Shown: positions 8,994-21,293 of the stretch, piece by piece | How positions within the stretch are numbered: position 1 is the stretch's first letter | How the letters are laid out: every line of letters begins with the position of its first letter | NCBI GenBank assembly: GCA_917880885.1 | Contig: OU862913.1 | Span: 24,995,286-25,059,285, forward strand | Source: Limnephilus marmoratus | Taxonomy: Eukaryota; Arthropoda; Insecta; Trichoptera; Limnephilidae | Direction: 5' to 3' | DNA length: 64,000 bases | Notes under the pieces: model-generated | Databases searched by the model: none | Told to the model about the DNA's origin: nothing | What the model saw: only the letters and a program-made list of their open reading frames with translations | Translations under genes and position numbers: made by a program

Positions 8994-10689
8994 CACTAGT
9001 GGACTTAAGTATGGACACTTTTCGAGATTTCTTGTATCTTGTCGTTTGCCTTATAAAAAAACAACTTATTTTGTTACGGAACCCTTCTAAGTTTTTTTTT
9101 CGTGTTCCTTGTGTTATAGTTGATCAATAAAAGTATCATACAATATGCCATGTGGTTATTCAAAATTCTTATCACTATTATGAGAAATGGGAGCAAACGC
9201 CTTAAAGACAACCAATTTTTGAGAATAATGTTTTTGAGTTTTGGCAACCCTAAAATGTCTCGTCTTCTGTCTAAACCAACCACAAAGTGCAGAAGATCGT
9301 TGTGTGCTTCAATCACGACACATAAAGATGCAACACGATTAAGTTTTACACCCGTATTAGTCAGTCATCCATTAAATAAAAGAGATATTGTTTTTTTTTT
9401 AATAAATATTATAAAAATGGCTCCTAAGGTGCCAAAATGTGCCGATTGGTAGCCCAAAGAGAAGAAAAGATGTTGAACTTTGTGAAGAAGGCTACACATA
9501 CAAAGAAAATACAAAAATATTGGGTGGAGAAGCTACCAAGTCTGGAGTAAGAAAGGTTTGCCAACGCTGCAAGGAGTCTAAAACTACAAAAACAGTCCGA
9601 AAATCGTCCAAAATCTAAAGGTTACGCCACAAAATGAAAGGAACATGTGTTACCTTACCCTGCAGAATCATCGTCAAACATCCAAAGATAACAAGGTCGT
9701 TAAAGCTGCTGTACTCGATATTACTGATATAACATTTAGGAAGAAATTAGGCAAGAATAATGAAAGTTTTACCAAACTATGAAACAGAGGCATAAACGGC
9801 TGAAATGGGCTGTAACACATAAGCAATGCACCTCAGAAGACTGGGCAAAGGTGATATGAAGTGATGAGACCAAAATTTTTACTTTTGGGAGTGATGGAAT
9901 CAGATTTGTTCGTTGCCATCAAGTTGAAGATGTGATACCATAATGCACTACCGCGACAATGGAACTTCTTCTGAATGTAATGGTATGGGCTTGCATGATA
10001 AGGGATAGTTTTGGACTTCTGGGAGTGGTAGAAGGCACAATTAAGGCTAAAAGTCATCAAAATGTGAATCTGAATCCAAAATTAGTGCTCAGCATAATGA
10101 TTTGTTCGAGGGGAACCGTGGTAGATGCAATTTCCAGCAGCATGGACCCCCATGCCACATAGCAAAACGAACATGAAATGCTTACAGAACCACCATATTG
10201 TTGGTTTACCTTGGCCAGGGAACCATCTGGACTTGAATTCTATTGAAAATCTTTGGTCTAGAATGAAAATACTGGTTTCAAGTCGCAAATCCAGCAATAA
10301 AAGATAAATAATTGAAATATTTTTTTCAAACATGGTTCCATGTCAACAAAACTAAAAATTAGTGACGTTTTGTGGACTCCATGCCTAGAAGACTTTGGGA
10401 AGTTATTAAACTTAAAAAATTTCCAACGAAATACTAACGTTAAATGCTAATTTGAAATATTATGCAAAATCTTCGTAAATAATAAATAATTTTTGTTTTT
10501 CCATGTCGTTGTTTTATTCAGCATTTTTGTTATTTTTCTAAGAAAAACATTTAAATCTATTCAAAATATATCAGTATAATATGTTGTTGAATCAATTAGC
10601 TAACAAAATTAAACTTAAACCCCAACGTGATTTAAAAAAGAGCGAATGAACATCAAATATAAGAAATTTATGAAAAGTGTCCATTAGTG
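8994..10689 (+). mobile_element. Tc1-like DNA transposon, inactive
   Basis: Ends CACTAGTGGAC... and ...GTCCATTAGTG are inverted repeats and both are flanked by TA, the Tc1/mariner target. The 1.7-kb length fits the family. The transposase inside is broken (separate entry). Confidence 0.85.
9416..10310 (+). pseudogene. Tc1-like transposase, degenerate
   Basis: A cut-and-paste DDE transposase recognisable in shifting frames. Around 9,830-9,900 is a relic of the WSDETKIFTFG motif in which the Trp codon has become a stop (VI*SDETKIF). Around 10,130-10,165 is QQHGPPCHIAKRT, where the family has QQDNAPCH, so the second catalytic Asp is now His. Around 10,203-10,270 is LPWPGNHLDLNSIENLW, which retains the third acidic residue. 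Multiple frameshifts and stops make it non-functional. Confidence 0.9.
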
Positions 10690-10696
10690 TATCTTA

Positions 10697-10880
10697 CTAG
10701 CTGACCCAACGAACTTTGTACCGCCTCAGAATCAATAACTGTTGAATTAAATAAAGTTTTTTTATTGTGTTAAAAATTACACAGTGAAGCAATTATCTAT
10801 GCCCAACTGTCCGTTTTTCATGGTGGGTGGGTAGGTGGGTGGGTTTGATGGGTGGATGGATGGATGGATGGATAGATAAT
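10697..10880 (-). mobile_element. Helitron 3'-end fragment (minus orientation)
   Basis: Begins CTAGCTGACCCAACGAAC after an A, the same terminus as the elements at 39,826, 54,005 and 62,801. It runs through TGCCCAACTGTCCG like the 54,005 copy and then into GGTGGGTGGG and (GGAT)n simple sequence, after which the similarity is lost. The opposite terminus was not found. Confidence 0.65.
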
Positions 10881-10915
10881 TTTAAAAAATAATTTGGTAT
10901 GATGCGAGTAGTTCT

Positions 10916-11210
10916 CAAAGCAATCAGGGATGTGAAGGGCCACTGCCATTAAAATCACTCGTCATTTTTAAGAAATTAAATGGCGGCTGGTTGTATAAAC
11001 ATATAAATATCAAGGAAAAAACTAAAGAAACATTAATGCCAATGACACGAAATGAATGCTTCATTACCTACAGAGCTCTTGGCATTTAAAATTTTAATCA
11101 AAGATGTCACTGTTATGCTCGTTTTTCGTTTTCTGTCGGGGTTTATGGTTAAGTACCTGAGCTGCACACCCGGCAGAGAGTCGGGGTTTATGGCCAATGG
11201 GTTTATTGTG
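10916..11210. repeat. Dispersed repeat, copy 2
   Basis: Partner of 311-640 with many substitutions and small gaps. Shares GGCCACTGCCA, AAATGGCGGCTGG and GGGTTTATGGCCAATGG. Confidence 0.6.
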
Positions 11211-11932
11211 ATAATATTAGTTGAATTAAAACCATAAATAAATGTTTTATTGTACGTAATTTAACTTTCTTTTTCTGGTTATGATTTGAAATTTTCACGA
11301 CCAAAAGTTAAATGCAATGTTAAGTAATAAATAAAACTAGTAAATATAAGTACACACGAAAAACACACATTTATAAAAGTTTCATAAATACCTACTCAAA
11401 CACTACATAACATAACAATACAAACAAGTCTCTACATATTATAAATTAAATCCTCCGCGTCACGTCGTCTGTCCGTCTGTCTGTCTGTCTGTCTGTTCGC
11501 GATAAACTCGAAAACTACTGAACGGATTTTCATGCGGTTTTCACCAATATACAGAGTGTTTCGTGAGGAAGATTTAGGTATTTAATTTGTCAAGGATTTG
11601 TGTAAATTGGTTGAAACATAACAATAATTGTTAGAAGTCAAGCCGCCTGGTAGCTTTCATCGAAAACGCTGCCTAATCCTTATGGAATTGGAATATAACA
11701 AAACAATGCATGGTGGGATATTCTTCTTTTATAGATCTACAAAAAGTCCGCGAAGGCATATATCTATCTTTTACGGATAGCTTACTGTACCCATTCTATC
11801 TTCTAAAAAAATGGTCACGTACATTGCGGTAATTGAAAAGTTATTTAGACGGATACAGTATTAAACCTTATTAACTTAAATACGTTAGTTACCCCAAGCA
11901 TTTTAAGCACATTATTATAATCTTTCACACAA
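11211..11932. other. AT-rich stretch with a (TGTC)n microsatellite
   Basis: No coding frame. About 11,467-11,500 is a TGTC/TGTCCG run. The text from about 11,440 resembles the start of the mini-Helitron at 11,933 (TATTATAAATTAAA, then CTGTC), so an older, longer relative may begin there. Confidence 0.5.
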
Positions 11933-12084
11933 TCTCTGCGTATTATAAATTAAAGTCCTTCGCGGCATCTGTCTATCTCTTCGCAATAAACTCAAAGACG
12001 GCGGTGGTTATAAAGGTTGGATAACCATCCAGTAGATGACGTTGTGTTTTATTAGCCACTGCAACGCATGGCCGGGTCAGCTAG
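11933..12084 (+). mobile_element. 152-bp mini-Helitron
   Basis: Starts TCTCTGCG after an A and ends GGGTCAGCTAG before a T, without target duplication: the A^T insertion, 5' TC and 3' CTAG of Helitrons. Far too short to encode Rep/helicase, so non-autonomous. Confidence 0.7.
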
Positions 12085-12214
12085 TTATACACTAAAACCA
12101 ACAGATAAGTCTGATATTAGTGGTAAAAGATTGGGTAACTGGACAACTTAGAACAGAACAGTGAGACGAATCAAAACACTTTTGAAAAGTTATATTAACC
12201 TTCCAGTGGCCACC

Positions 12215-12540
12215 ACGCCCGGCAAAGTCCAGCGGTAAGGCTCTTGACTCGCAATCCGAAGATCGCGGGATCGAATATATAGAATATTTGCGGCACATTC
12301 CAGAGTGGAAGATACTCAAATCGCCCTGGTGTAAGACCACCATTCAGAATTGAAACACTGCTTGAAATGGCTTTAGCTGTGTTTGGTGACCAGATCTGAA
12401 TAGCCAGGTACTTCCCGACCTTCCTCTTCACTATCTCCTTCTCCCCACTGCCTTCAGCCGCACAACATATCCCAATCGGGGATGCCATAGTCTCACTGGC
12501 TCCAGACGGGAGCAGTTAGGACCGTTGTGCGGTATTCATA
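12215..12540 (+). mobile_element. tRNA-derived SINE
   Basis: The tRNA-like head has an A-box-like GTCCAGCGGTAAGG (about 12,227-12,240) and a B-box-like GGGATCGAAT (12,267-12,276), separated by the usual anticodon-arm distance (CTTGACTCGCAATCC). A GC-richer unrelated tail follows. The B box has lost its canonical GGTTC, so it is an old copy rather than a functional tRNA. Confidence 0.7.
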
Positions 12541-12559
12541 TTAACCCTTCAAAAATATG

Positions 12560-12905
12560 GCATTTTTTTCAAATGGTCAAAAATATTTTCGCTTTGTAAT
12601 AAAATGCAAATATTGGAATATTTCTGAGCACATTCAAAAACCAAAAATTGTTTTAGAAAGGTGATGAAATACGCTTTGAAATTATAGAATTCTAAAAAAA
12701 ACATATTTTTTAAATTATAAAAAAATTGCATACAAACATAAAAAAGTTTTCAAAATGGCTCACAATACGTTTTTTCTTACTAAAGCTACTGATAACAAAA
12801 AAAATAAAAACATATACATATTTTATTAGAAAAATGTAAAATAAACATATATTGTAACCTCACTTTTTTGTCACTCTATGTAAAAATAATTTATAAAAAA
12901 TTCCC
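12560..12905. repeat. Dispersed AT-rich repeat, copy 1 (copy 2 at 29,710-30,060)
   Basis: Shares GGTGATGAAATAC, ATATTTTATTAGA, CTTTTTTGTCA and ATGTAAAAATAAT in the same order with 29,710-30,060. Non-coding. Confidence 0.65.
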
Positions 12906-13242
12906 GAAGTTTAAATTTGTGTACATAAAAGAGTACATTTTACTTTTTTGGTGGCTATTTTTTAGATTGGAATATCGCGAATATCGCGATAAGCGCCAAG
13001 CAAAAGCGACACAAAACAACGCTATAAATCAACATAACAACGAGACAAGAATTCTACAACTACCTATTTGCGTATAACGTATTTACGTAAAAAAAAGTTC
13101 TAAATAATATGATACGAATATTACGAAATATTCACCCAGTTCATTTTTCAAGTACCCAACCAGTCGTACGCGGAATCTGAGACCGCAAATATAAACAAAC
13201 TATCACATGCGTTTACGACGAATGTTACTGGGGTACTGAGGG
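12906..13242. other. Intergenic, nothing recognised
   Basis: AT-rich and non-repetitive at this scale; no supported frame. Confidence 0.4.
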
Positions 13243-13344
13243 GTAGGCTTGTTGAAAAAGTATCGATATATCGATATTTTTAATTCAATATATCGATATT
13301 TTTAGTCGATATATTTCGATCCGATATATCGATACAAAAGGAGG
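13243..13344. repeat. TATCGATA-rich repeat end
   Basis: Repeated TATCGATATTTTT and CGATATATCGATA palindromes. The same type of end occurs at about 18,785-18,985 and 19,540-19,640, each after a related unit. Confidence 0.7.
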
Positions 13345-13775
13345 CGTCTACTAATATCTACAGGAATTCCAAAAACTAAAAAAATCGAACTACATAATAT
13401 CTATGACAACCAAAGTGTTGACGAATATCTACAGCTCAAACTGTTGACTAATATCTATGGGAACCAAAGTGTTGACGAATATCTACAGCACTGGCGGAGG
13501 TTGGATTTGCAATTATGTATAGCATATTGGAATAACGTAATATTGCGTATGCAGTTTAAAAAACTTAATTTATGTAAGTATGTACGGAAAATCCCTAATA
13601 TCGGACTATTGTACACATTTAGCTGATTAGTCCAACCTACGCTCTGTAGATATTAGTTCAACCTATGCTCTGTAGATATTAATCAACACTCTGAAGTTCG
13701 TAGATATTAGTTCAACATATGAGCTGTAGATATTCGTCAAACATACAGCCTGTAGATAATAGTATCTGGAGTCAT
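13345..13775. mobile_element. Foldback element with tandem subrepeats in each arm
   Basis: The left arm (to about 13,490) has repeated ACTAATATCTA / ACGAATATCTACAGC. The right arm (from about 13,625) has the reverse complements GTAGATATTAGTTCAAC and AGCTGTAGATATTCGTC several times. About 130 bases of unique DNA separate them. No transposase. Confidence 0.75.
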
Positions 13776-13916
13776 ACATTTTGTATGACTGGATATTTTA
13801 TCCAATATCGAAAATTGTACCAAAAACGATATTTTTTTAAATTTATGTAATTTAAGTCACTAGAATCCAAAACCGTATAGGAACGAACGGAAAAAGTAAC
13901 TGTATTGGGTCATAAC

Positions 13917-16429
13917 CAGTAGCGTAGCGAGGGGGGGCGGGGGGGGCGGACCGCCCCGGGTGCCACCCGAGGGGGGGTGACACTCGAACGTGGAGAAAAA
14001 AACTTATGAAAGTGCCAAATTGCCGAAAAAAATATTTTACGCTTGAATACTGACTGTTAGCTCTATGGCTCGTTTAATTAAAAAATGTTTAATTTTTTTT
14101 TTATTTTCGTTCCTAGCTCAAAGTATTGCTCGGTCGGGGATTTCCCTGAAATATTCCTTTTGTCATTCTAATTTCGTAATGTTATTGTTATCGTAAACGT
14201 AAACTTGCGAAGTGAATTGTTATCTATTGACTGACATGAATTAGTGGAAAAGTTGTTATTCTGTTAGCGTTTTTATTAGTGCTGAAAGATCATTAAAAAA
14301 AACAAGGTAAGTGGATTTGATAGTTCACTTTTCTTATATTCGCAAAATTTGAATACAATTATACCAGAATCGATCGATAATTGATTGAAGAAAATTGATC
14401 AATTATCTGTATGTTTTTTTTTGTATTATATTGTTTTGTGTACATGAATAAATACTTAAGGAATAATAAGTAATTTGGAGGTTTTTAGAAAACGTCTTTA
14501 TGAATTCGAAATATGCGTTTTGAATTTGTTGACGAAGCGCTATTTACACCGATTACAAAGTCAACTGCCATCAGTATTTACGCCAAACGATTTGCTGCTT
14601 ACACTGGGGTAGTTTCGCAAGCTAAGGTAATTCGTCTACCAAATGTAAGAGCACCCTCAGATTTCGATCAGTTGTCGATTCTTTGGATAAGAGGTCACCT
14701 TCACATTACTAGCGCTGTAAATCATAACACCTAAATTTTTTTTCCAATATTAGGTTGGGTATTATCCAAAATCTAGTTTGAGTTACTAAAAATAAAGATA
14801 CTGTATATTTTAAATAATTTAATTATATGTACAAGTATAAACGAAAAAACTAGTAATCATTAAATCAGATTTTTGCCTTAGTCCTATTTTGGAAAATAGT
14901 TTTTTGATTGGTGACGTTACGTGAGTATGACGTCTAGACAGTGTATTTATTCGTTGACCCGGCCTACACTAATCTCACATTTTTCCAGATTTAAGTTAAG
15001 AGATTTGAGCCTGTGTTAGAATCCAAAAGCTTGAATAAAAGTTACACACGGAACAAGCAAATGGTTTTCTTTCGAATTTTGGAGCGTACGGTGTGCAACT
15101 CAAATTTTAAGCACATATCAAACCGGTTTCAATTTTAGATTGAATCTGTATTCTGTAGCTAGTTTTAATTAAAGCTACAACCATAACATGAAAATGGTTT
15201 TCCTCCGATATTTGCAGCACATAGTCTGAAACTTTCATATCTTGCAACTCGGGGAATATCTTGCAATAGTTGATCTCGGGGATGGTTTCCTTCGAAATGG
15301 GTCCGCAGATGAACAGAGTTACAAATTAAATTTCAAAGGAAACCATTTTTGAGTTCCACGTGCAAGATTTGAAAGTTGAAGAATATGTGCTACAAAGATC
15401 GGAGTAAAACCATTTTCGTGTACTGCGTGACTTACACTGGGGACTCACACCTTTACTATCTCACAACTAAAATTTTATCGTTACAATCTGAACACAAAAC
15501 TGGTTCCACAGCTTAAATTAAAATTGAATCTTATTAATTATTAGAATCTGTATTCGGTAACTCGTTTTAGTTAAAACTGCACTCATAACATGAAAATGGT
15601 TTTTCTCCGGTATTTGCAACACGTAGTCTGTAACTTTCATATTTTGCAACCCGGGGAATATCTTGCAATCGTGGAACTCGGGAATGCTTTCCTTCGAAAT
15701 GGGTCTGCAGATGATCAAATGAAGTTTCAAACGAAATTTCAAAGGAAACCATTTTCGAGTTCCACGTGCAAGATTTGAAAGTTGCAGACTATGTGCTGCA
15801 AAGATAGGAGGAAAACCATTTTCGTGTACTGTGTGCATTAATAATTAAAGCTGAGGACTTACACCTTTACTATTTCACAATTGAAATTTTATCGTTACAC
15901 TCAGAACACAAAACTGGTTTTAACTTAAATATGGTTTGTCAAAATGATGTTTTCATGCCAGCAAATGATTTTCTACAGAATTTTGCAGCATATTAGAATT
16001 GAAGACTCCACTCGGAACTCTCTTATTTGTAGCTCTATGGCTCAGTCGGTCAGGATTCCCAATAAATGTTGTTGTTTTATTTTCGTTCCTTGCTCTTACT
16101 ATTGCTTTGTGGGGGATTCCCCTGAAATATTCTTCGCTTATCACCTTTGTCATTCTCATTTCTTTCGTACATTGTGATTGACGGGAACTCGTGAAGCGAA
16201 TTAATACCTTTTGATTGTTGAAAAAGTTGTTATTCGGTTAGTGTTTTTAAAGGTGTTTTAATTTTGAGGATTGCGAAATTTTTGTTTACACATTTGACTA
16301 TCTAGTAATGTTTTTATATTTAAGGAGGTCGAAATTTGCGTTTTGAATTTCTCAAAGTAAACTTAAATAGGGGGGGTGGTGACACCACGTTTTCCGCCCC
16401 GGGTGCCACCCATGCTAGCTACGCCACTG
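13917..16429. mobile_element. 2.5-kb hAT-type element, non-autonomous, with 8-bp TSD
   Basis: Termini CAGTAGCGTAGC and GCTACGCCACTG (TIR CAGTrGCGTAGC). TSD GTCATAAC at 13,909-13,916 and 16,430-16,437. The uninterrupted related sequence at about 19,070-19,090 reads GGGTCATGACATCTGG and serves as an empty site. The interior holds two direct copies of a ~390-base hairpin unit and a ~250-base duplication (about 14,050-14,300 and 16,030-16,280). No transposase frame survives. Confidence 0.88.
15121..15915. repeat. Two direct copies of a hairpin unit with zinc-finger-like snippets
   Basis: Copies at about 15,125-15,505 and 15,540-15,915. Within each, a ~70-base segment near the start is the reverse complement of one near the end (ATGAAAATGGTTTT... 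versus ...AAAACCATTTTCGTG). Read on either strand the arms give peptides like TGEKPFSCYEC, GGKPFSCTVC and QRKPFSSSTC, resembling the linker and first cysteines of C2H2 fingers; the His pairs are not preserved. Confidence 0.6.
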
Positions 16430-16437
16430 GTCATAAC

Positions 16438-18399
16438 ATCTGGCGGTTGAAATTTAAACTATTAATAGCTTACAAATCTATTGTCTTTGCATTAGTATTT
16501 GTGATCACTTATACTAATACACCTTCACTTTCATTGCCCGCCACACTGTAAATAACTAACGTGTAAAAACTTGGAAAAAAAATGTAAGCGTTTGTGAAGG
16601 TTATTTCATGAACATTCTCCAGCCCTAAAGACTCCGAAATTCTCAAGTATTTTAAAATAAATACCAACTCTACTTTTGCCACTAATCTATTCACAAATGT
16701 AATACTAACAGTGATGAGGGTAGCAAATAATGTAAAATCATGCAATGTCCAGTGTGTTAACTGTAATGTCCTCCGCGTACAAAGCCGTATCCTCTCCAAG
16801 CATAAACTTATAATTAAAGTGTGTTTATCGGAAGTGACCTGCCAGGTAAGTATATTTCTGTATCCGTTTGTAAATAGTAAAATCAGTTGGAACCTAAGCA
16901 TTCCTAATAGATTGTACAGCGCCCTTGAGGTGATTTTTCACAAATACGGCGCTTTATAAATTATCCAATTATTATTATTATTATTATCTCATGTCTGTAG
17001 GTATAGGTCTCGCAAGTTAAGTTGACTTCATCACAGTACTCACAAAACTTTCATACAGCGTGTTTCGTTTTAGGCTTTTAACAAAAAAACAATTAATAAT
17101 TATTTCACAATTGAGAATTTGAATCCAAAGCGTGCTTAAATCGGTAACATAAAACTAATATTGTTTTACAACATTTTTATAGAAATACTGAAGGTTTAGT
17201 AAGAAAAATAAGTTTATTAACTAAATGTGATAATCTTCAGGATTGAATTCAAATGGGTATTCATAACTAATAACAAGGTTAAAAAAATATTGTGTTATTT
17301 AAAAAGAATAATTTATTATAATATTCATACTTATAAATAATATTTTATAAAGTAAATAATCTACAAACCGCCACATGCCGCTACACGTTTAATAGGCATA
17401 GATTTTGAAAAGTACCTAAACGACTGTTAAACGTAATTACCAAAAGAAACATCAGTTTCGGTCGGGATAGATGGAAAAACATGCATTAAAATTCGGTTTT
17501 CAAAGTTATAAATTTCCCATATAAAACATCTCCATTGCCGCCATTTTTTTCTACGGATTTGACATTTGTAAAGTTTCGTTTAAAACTCAATACGCATGAA
17601 TTACTTGGTTTACCTAAACCAAGAACCTAATGTTGGAATGAAGTGTGATTTCCAAAATTTGTGCTTAAAAATTTTGCTGCTTGTGGATTATTTATTTTTT
17701 ATAATTATGTGTTAGCAATCATCAGCAACAGTAATTATTTAATTATGTATCAGTCATCATCAGCAACTATCTATACGTATATTATCTAAAATATAACAGA
17801 TTACTAACACAAAGGTACAAAAGATTAACTGTTGAATAGGTACTAGTTTGTGATACTCCAGTTGCCTTAGACGTCAAATCATACAAGTCATTTATGCTTA
17901 AAAGTTGACCACCGTTTTTTTATAAGTAAAATAATTAAACATACGGAATAAAATTTCACGAGTTGGTCCATTCAGTGATTTGCCACGTTCCGTTTCATAA
18001 CAGGACTCCATGATATTGTAATAAATATTACAAACACTTTACAAACACTCTGTAAATCTACTAATAAAGATTCGAATTAAAAATAATGAATACTATTTTT
18101 TATTTCAAATTTAAAAAATTGATTTTGTATCTTGCGAAATGTAGGTGTACGTATGTTTAAATCAAATTACGAACCGAATGAAGAGAATAGAACACCCTGT
18201 AAGTACAGCCTCAAAAGGGTGTCGTAAAACTTGCCTCTCTTCTAACTAGTTGCAATAAGTGGGCGTAAGCAAGACAGAGAGCCTTATCGGTTTTGTGGGC
18301 GTCGCTTGACGTTCACACAGATAGACTAATACATCAATACTAAGCATTTTTATTGCTTCCAACTTAAGATGTTTTACCTATACATACATAGAAATGTTT
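16438..18399. other. AT-rich intergenic DNA, no gene seen
   Basis: Up to about 16,560 it continues the repeat unit interrupted by the hAT element. Near 16,910-16,990 a TACGGCGCTTTATAAATTATCC(ATT)n end looks like a retroposon tail. The rest is unrecognised. Confidence 0.45.
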
Positions 18400-19640
18400 G
18401 CTATTTTTCGCCATTTTTTATATACATATTTAACCTATGTGTTGGTTCCCAATTGTCTATGATTATTAATTAATTATATAATATTAATTGTCTTGTTCCA
18501 AACACGAAGTCCTTTTTGACAGATTGATACGCCAAGAGAATGTTATTGCGACGCAATCAAACTTTGTATGCGTCTCAGTTTACATATAAGTTAGAAGACA
18601 GCTTTTTAGTTTTTTAAATTTTTGTAATTATTACCTAATAAAAATGAATACTGATAAAAATACCTTCATTTTTTATTGAGATTTTTGTACATTAAAAAAA
18701 AGCACATTGTGTATAAAAATTACTATTGAGAATATTGAGCTGAATACACTATTATTTTAAAACACAAAATCTCTTGAAAATTTGACCGATATATCGATAT
18801 TTTTTCCTCGATATACCGACGTCGATATTGATATTTTAATAAATATCGATACATCGATATTTTTTTTCACTTTCAACATCCCTTCTGATACATCGATGTT
18901 TTTAATTCAATATATCGATATTTTTCGCCGATATATTTTGATCCGATGTATCGATACAAAATATCCATCCAATATCGAAAATTGTATCAAAAACGATATT
19001 TTTTTTAATTTATGTATTTAAAGTCACTAGAATCCAAAACCGTATAGGAACGAACGGAAAAAAGTAACTGTATTGGGTCATGACATCTGGCGGTTGAAAT
19101 TTTAACTATTATACAAAGCTATTGTCTTTGCATTAGTATTTGTGATCACCAATACTATCTCATGTATGTATGCTATTTTTCGCCATTTTTTTCTAAACCA
19201 CTCCTATGTGTTGATTCCCAATTGTCTATGATTATTGACTATACCTTGTTCTAAACACGAAGTCCTTTTTAACAGATTAATACGCCAATAGAATGTTACT
19301 GAGACGCATATAAACATTGTATGCGTCTCAGTTTACATCTGATTTAGAAGACAGCTTTTTAGTTTTTGGTATTTATGTAATTATTACGTAATAAAAATGA
19401 ATAGTGATAAAAATACCTTCATTTTTATTGAGATTTTTGTACATTAAAAAAAGCAAATTGTGTACAAATATTACTATTGATAATATTGAGCTGAATACAC
19501 TATTATTTTAAAAACGCAAAATCTCTTGAAAATTTGACCGATATATCGATATTTTTTCCTCGATATATCGACGTCGATATTGATATTTTAATAAATATCG
19601 ATAAATCGATATATCGATATTATTTTCACTTTCGACATCC
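18400..19640. repeat. Tandem duplication ending in TATCGATA arrays
   Basis: Two copies (about 18,400-18,985 and 19,170-19,640) share CAATTGTCTATGATTATT, ATGCGTCTCAGTTTACAT, AGAAGACAGCTTTTTAGT and a TATCGATATTTTT-rich end. The sequence between them (18,961-19,160) matches the flanks of the 13,917 hAT element. Confidence 0.75.
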
Positions 19641-20339
19641 CTAAAGCGACGTACCTCAACCCCCCCCCCCCCCCCCCGAGGATATTACGAAAGCGCGAGA
19701 TTTGTGGACGCTTGGAGCTTGTGGAGGCTTGCCAAGCCTTGGCAAGCGTGGAAACGCACCATATAGTTAATGCATAATCAGTAAAATAACTTCGCTGCGG
19801 AATCACAGACCGCTGAAGTTTAAAAGTGATGGAAAAATTAGTTAAAAATGTTACGTTAGGTGAGATCATGGCCTATTTTTCATAGCTTTTAAAGACTTTT
19901 CAAAGTGATGTTGAGTTGAGTTGATTCTGAGTTGGAAAAGAACTTATTACATGGAATCACCTACTAAAACAGTGCTTAGTTTCCGGATACATTCAGAAAT
20001 ATTTCATTTATTTGGATTTTATTGCAAAGTGGAAATTTTCTGACCTTCTGACAGAATGTGCTCGAGACCTGATGGATTAAAAAGTTTCCTTTTAATAGTT
20101 TTGGTGCTTAGGGAACGTACCCATTTTTTTTATTTATTTTTTTTTATTTTTTTTTTTTTTTTAATATTCGGAGACGGTTTACATATATATAGTTCCCGAG
20201 AGCACTTAGGCCATAGACCCATTGTACTATCTCCCATTTTACCTCATTCCTTTGACAGTAATCCAGTCCCTTTTGTAAAGTTCACCAGGATTGTCATTCG
20301 AAATGAAGCTGTATCTTCTGGTCCGACAATGTGTCTTCC
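19641..20339. other. Intergenic with C and T runs
   Basis: Contains a C run near 19,661-19,678 and a T-rich run near 20,126-20,163. No supported gene. Confidence 0.45.
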
Positions 20340-20880
20340 CAGGTCTCATTTCCCCTCTTCACTCCTCCTTGGTTCCCTGAAGGCCCCACGACGGAAGAGG
20401 GCTTCATCTCTCCTCTCCACTCTTTAGTTCCCCGAAGGCTCCACGACGGAGAGTCCACCTCCCCTTGGTTCCCCAAAGGCCCCACAAAGGAAGAGTCCAC
20501 TCCACTTGGTTCCCCGAGGGCCCCAGGAAGGAAGAGAACTTCATCTCTCCTCCTTGGTTCCTTTAAGGCCCCACAGAGGAAGAGTTCACCAAGATGGCCT
20601 CATTTCTCCTCATCACTCCTACATGGTTCCTCGAAGGCCCCACATGGGAAGAGGACATCATCTCTCCACTTCACTCCTCCTTGGTTCCACAGAGGCCCCG
20701 CGCTGGAAGGGTGCCCTTCCCCTTGGTTCCTCGAAGGCCCCACAAGGGAAGAGTTCATGGAGGTGGCCTCGGCTCACCTCTCCACGGTTTCTCCTCTTAG
20801 TTCCTACTACGGCCCCAGGAAGGAAATCCACAGAGGTGGCCTCAGCACTCCTAGGTTCCCAAAAGGCCCCTAGTTTTAGA
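20340..20880. repeat. GC-richer minisatellite, irregular units
   Basis: GGTTCCCCGAAGGCCCCAC and close variants recur about a dozen times at 30-80-base spacing, often followed by GAAGAG and CTTCATCTCTCC. Open frames on both strands are repetitive (WFPEGPT/GSSKAP-like) and match no protein I know. Confidence 0.75.
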
Positions 20881-21130
20881 ATGGTCCAATTTTTTTTGTC
20901 CCACAAGTTACCAGGGAAATAGAAGGTCCACTCCAGCAGAGCCCTGAGTGCTGGAGTGAGGTCTAAATACTCCGAGATGCGACCTTGTTTCTCGGAGGCA
21001 CCGTTTGTGACGCTGTTCCCCAGGACATTCAGCCTGAGCACGGTAGCTCACACCTTGGCTTGGGATGGCTATTGCAGGTTTGTGTTTTCCACTCCCTGAG
21101 CGATGGGTTCGCCACACTCCCTACGCTTTA

Positions 21131-21293
21131 GAACGTACCCATACTATGTGACCAACTTTTTGCAATTTTTAACCCCCCCCCCCCCCCCCCCCGGTGACCA
21201 AAAACCTATGGCCCCCGCCGCTCATTTGTACCAAGCGTGGTGTTTTGAAGACCCCCCCCCCCCCCGAACAGGTCACGTAGTATGGGTACGTTC
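21131..21293. mobile_element. MITE with 23-bp inverted ends
   Basis: Ends GAACGTACCCATACTATGTG and its near reverse complement, around C runs. 163 bases, no coding capacity. It abuts the CAGCGGCGGCCC terminus of the following hAT remnant. Confidence 0.7.

Noticed and set aside
20331..20922. Pro/Gly-rich frames of 138-180 codons
   Set aside because: They follow a minisatellite, exist on both strands and match no family.
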